From Vulcanimicrobiota bacterium (lineage in GTDB: Bacteria; Vulcanimicrobiota; Vulcanimicrobiia; Vulcanimicrobiales; Vulcanimicrobiaceae), in the NCBI GenBank assembly GCA_014305015.1, contig JACRUB010000160.1:3986-11377 (forward strand): a stretch of 7,392 nt of DNA. The letters are read 5' to 3'. Positions 5,078 to 7,392 of the stretch are shown piece after piece. The stretch's first letter is position 1, and each line of letters starts with the position of its first letter. Under the pieces are notes generated by a model. It was given only the letters and a program-made list of their open reading frames with translations. It was not told the origin of the DNA and made no database searches. Made by a program: the position numbers and the translations under genes.

Positions 5078-7141
5078 ATGAACGCACGCTTGATTTTGGC
5101 TGCCATTCTTGTGGCACTGCTGCCCGTATCTGCGCACGCCGCCGGCCGCCCCATTCGTGCCGAGGATCTTTTCAAGATCAGCTACGTTGGAGCCCCGCAG
5201 ATTTCACCCGACGGCAAATACGTCGTCTATGTGGTGAGCAAAATGAACGGTCCGGACGATCGCTATGATACGAATCTGTGGTTGACCGATGTTGCAAGCG
5301 GCAACTCTACGCAGATCACCAAAACGCGGCACGATAGCCGCCCGACTTGGTCGCCGGATAGCAAAGTCATCGCCTTTGTGCGCTCGATGCCGAAAGCCAA
5401 ATCACAGATATACACCTACGCCCTAAGCAGCAAGAAGATCACGCGAATCACGAATATGAAAACCGGCGCCGATAGTCCGAACTATTCGAACAACGGCAAG
5501 ATGATCGCGTACAGCTCGACCACGACCGACGAGCGGCCTGGGGCGCAAATCGACTTTGCCGCAGCCGGCTTCAAACCCAAGAAGAACCAGAAGAAGAGCG
5601 ACGTGCGCCAAATCGACACCATGCATTTTCAAGCCAACGGCGCGGGCGAAGTGTATCAATACCATCAGCATATTTGGGTGATGAACGCGGACGGGAGCAA
5701 GCAGCGCGCGCTCACGAGCGGCAACCAATGGACGGAGAATGGCGCCTCGTGGTCGCCCGATGATAAAACGATTGCGTTCAACTCGCTACGCCGCGACGAT
5801 CCGTATGGCGGACCAAATGACATCTACACGATTCCCGTCGACGGCGGCACGATGCAGAAGATGGCCGAAACGCAAGTCGCCAACGATCTGATCGGTTTCG
5901 GCCACCACAGCAACCGCCTCTGGTATTTTGCACACGATGTAAGAGATCCGGCCGAGTCACCGTCGCTTGTTTCAAGCAACCCCGACGGTAGCGACACGAA
6001 GCAGCTCGTTGCAAAAAACACGATCGCGTGGGGCGACTCGCTCATCGCAGATATGAAAGAAGGCGGCGGGCTGTGTTACAACATGACGCCCGACGACAAA
6101 TCGATCATCCTCAATCTGGACGGACCCGGCTACGCACATCTGGTGAAGATGAGCGCGTCCGAGGGCACGATGACCGATCTGACCGGCCCTCAGGGAGAAG
6201 CGTATGGCTGCACCGCAAGTGCTGACGGAAAAACGATCGCATACAACTATGCGGACTGGTCGCATCCGCAAGAGATCTACGTAGTCTCCGCGGACAATCC
6301 AAAACCGCGCGCTCTCACCTCGTTTAATGCAGAGTACCTCAAGAGCGTGACGGTGTCGAAGCCACAGATGTTCACGGTCAAGGATGCATTAGGCTACGAG
6401 GTGCAAGCGTGGTTTCTTCCGGCGGTCGGACCAAAAAGCGGCCCACGTCCGACGATTCTTGATATTCACGGCGGACCGGAAACACAATTTGGCGACACGT
6501 TCTTTCACGAATTGCAATTTCTCGCGGGGCTCGGCTACAACGTTGTTTACAGCGATCCGCGCGGAAGCACTGGGCATGGCTACGCATTTGAAGAAGCGCT
6601 CGTCCATCACTGGGGCGATGCGATGCTCGACGATACGAATCTGGTAATGGATCAGGTCATCAAACGCCCCGATGTTGATTCTAACCGCCTCGGCGTATCC
6701 GGCGGAAGCTACGGCGGTTACGCGACGTTGTGGACCATTTCGCACTCGGATCGCTACAAGGCGGCGATCGCGGAGCGCGTCGTCAGCAACCTCATGTCCG
6801 AAAATCTCACGGCCGACTTTGCGTCGACCAACGGACTTGGCGGACCGTACGACTGGGGCATGCCGTGGGATGCGAATAATACGCTGATGGCGCAGTCGCC
6901 GCTCACGTACGCCAATAAAGTGCACACGCCCTTGCTTATCTTGCATGGCACGGAAGATACCCGCACGCCGTTTTCCGAGACAATGCAAGAGTTCGCAGCG
7001 CTCAAGATTCTGGGAGCAACCGTGCACTACGTTGAGTTTCCGGGAGAGAATCACGATCTCTCACGCACCGGCTCACCGCTGCACCGCGTCGAGCGCTTGC
7101 GCATCAGCGGCGACTGGTTGGGCCGCTATTTGAAACCTTAG
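5078..7141 (+). CDS. Exported S9 family (S9C-type) prolyl oligopeptidase-like peptidase
   Basis: The 687-residue product starts with a Sec signal peptide (AILVALLPVSAHA, likely cut after A21), so it acts in the periplasm or outside the cell. Residues 35-420 form a beta-propeller of WD40-like/TolB-type blades, each marked by a PDGK-like turn: ISPDGKYVVY (42-51), WSPDSKVIAF (91-100), YSNNGKMIAY (136-145), WSPDDKTIAF (225-234), MTPDDKSIIL (336-345), ASADGKTIAY (380-389). The C-terminal alpha/beta hydrolase domain has HGGP (464-467), nucleophile S544 in GGSYGGY, D627 in HGTEDTRTP and H659 in GENHD, so the triad is complete. Known S9C enzymes are acylaminoacyl- or dipeptidyl-peptidases that trim short peptides. 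The frame is open further upstream, but only ATG 5078 gives the signal peptide and avoids the egtD coding region. SD is weak. Confidence 0.92.
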   Translation: MNARLILAAILVALLPVSAHAAGRPIRAEDLFKISYVGAPQISPDGKYVVYVVSKMNGPDDRYDTNLWLTDVASGNSTQITKTRHDSRPTWSPDSKVIAFVRSMPKAKSQIYTYALSSKKITRITNMKTGADSPNYSNNGKMIAYSSTTTDERPGAQIDFAAAGFKPKKNQKKSDVRQIDTMHFQANGAGEVYQYHQHIWVMNADGSKQRALTSGNQWTENGASWSPDDKTIAFNSLRRDDPYGGPNDIYTIPVDGGTMQKMAETQVANDLIGFGHHSNRLWYFAHDVRDPAESPSLVSSNPDGSDTKQLVAKNTIAWGDSLIADMKEGGGLCYNMTPDDKSIILNLDGPGYAHLVKMSASEGTMTDLTGPQGEAYGCTASADGKTIAYNYADWSHPQEIYVVSADNPKPRALTSFNAEYLKSVTVSKPQMFTVKDALGYEVQAWFLPAVGPKSGPRPTILDIHGGPETQFGDTFFHELQFLAGLGYNVVYSDPRGSTGHGYAFEEALVHHWGDAMLDDTNLVMDQVIKRPDVDSNRLGVSGGSYGGYATLWTISHSDRYKAAIAERVVSNLMSENLTADFASTNGLGGPYDWGMPWDANNTLMAQSPLTYANKVHTPLLILHGTEDTRTPFSETMQEFAALKILGATVHYVEFPGENHDLSRTGSPLHRVERLRISGDWLGRYLKP

Positions 7142-7392
7142 TGGAGGAGAACGAGGATCTTCGCGAAGAACGCGCGCGCTACCACGAAACGCATGCGTTT
7201 CCGCTTTATAGTCACATCGATCTACGCGTCAGCGATGCGGATGCAGTCCGCACGTTCTACGACCACTTAATGGCGCTCTTTGGGACCGAACCGACAACGC
7301 CGCGCACGGTAAAATACGGCTACACGCGGCGGTACGGAAAAGTTCGCGCGGATTTCTTCAACATCTACGAGGATGCCGAGGCAAAGCCGACG
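7141..7392 (+). CDS. VOC superfamily (glyoxalase/bleomycin resistance/dioxygenase fold) protein, N-terminal part
   Basis: The frame is open from GTG 7141 to the right edge (84 codons). After a charged, helical-looking leader (EENEDLREERARYHE, residues 2-16) comes SHIDLRVSDADAVRTFYDHL (25-44), the first beta-alpha unit of a VOC domain: a His on strand one as potential metal ligand, then the usual helix with FYD. TRRYGKVRADFFNIYED (65-81) fits the following strands. VOC proteins include glyoxalases, extradiol dioxygenases and drug-binding proteins, so function cannot be set. The GTG shares its first base with the peptidase TAG stop (TAGTG), suggesting stop-start coupled translation. No Shine-Dalgarno site precedes it, and the next in-frame ATG falls inside the domain, so GTG 7141 is the best start. 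Confidence 0.68.
   Translation, partial: MEENEDLREERARYHETHAFPLYSHIDLRVSDADAVRTFYDHLMALFGTEPTTPRTVKYGYTRRYGKVRADFFNIYEDAEAKPT

Noticed and set aside
6389..7054. 221-codon minus-strand open frame
   Set aside because: It is antisense to the peptidase catalytic domain, whose Ser, Asp and His are all intact. The Arg/Val-rich product resembles no family I know.

Overview
This window reads as ordinary chromosomal DNA from a free-living, GC-rich bacterium (high-50s percent GC, judged by eye). The genes are tightly packed and several overlap by a few bases. One product is a lipid-anchored cell-wall enzyme and another is a secreted peptidase. The mix of an MGDG-synthase-type glycosyltransferase, a CAT-type permease, EgtD and S9C and VOC proteins would suit an environmental phylum such as Vulcanimicrobiota (Eremiobacterota/WPS-2). 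That assignment is a low-confidence guess. No mobile element, phage gene, CRISPR array or RNA gene was seen.

Left part (1-1022, minus strand): a two-gene unit. A small membrane di-iron hydroxylase of the fatty acid hydroxylase/sterol desaturase superfamily lies 9 bases upstream of a glycosyltransferase resembling MGDG synthase/UgtP, which runs off the left edge. Together they suggest a lipid-modification or glycolipid module. Centre-left (1010-3182, plus strand): a lipoprotein lytic transglycosylase whose 3' end overlaps a cationic-amino-acid-transporter-type permease by 11 bases. The 5' ends of the hydroxylase and the transglycosylase overlap by 13 bases in divergent orientation.

Centre (3205-3954, minus strand): a dienelactone hydrolase family protein, convergent with the permease. 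A short repeat-like element fills the 22-base gap between them and also supplies the last codons of the permease. Right part (4023-7392, plus strand): EgtD (ergothioneine pathway histidine methyltransferase), then after a second short copy of the same repeat an exported S9C prolyl oligopeptidase-family peptidase, then the start of a VOC (glyoxalase/dioxygenase fold) protein whose GTG start shares one base with the peptidase stop codon.

The only gaps are 9, 22, 68 and 44 bases; none exceeds 300. I found no convincing new multi-gene system. The points most worth a second look are the hydroxylase-glycosyltransferase pair, the overlapping divergent starts, the repeat that forms the permease C-terminus, and altered substrate-site motifs in EgtD and the permease.
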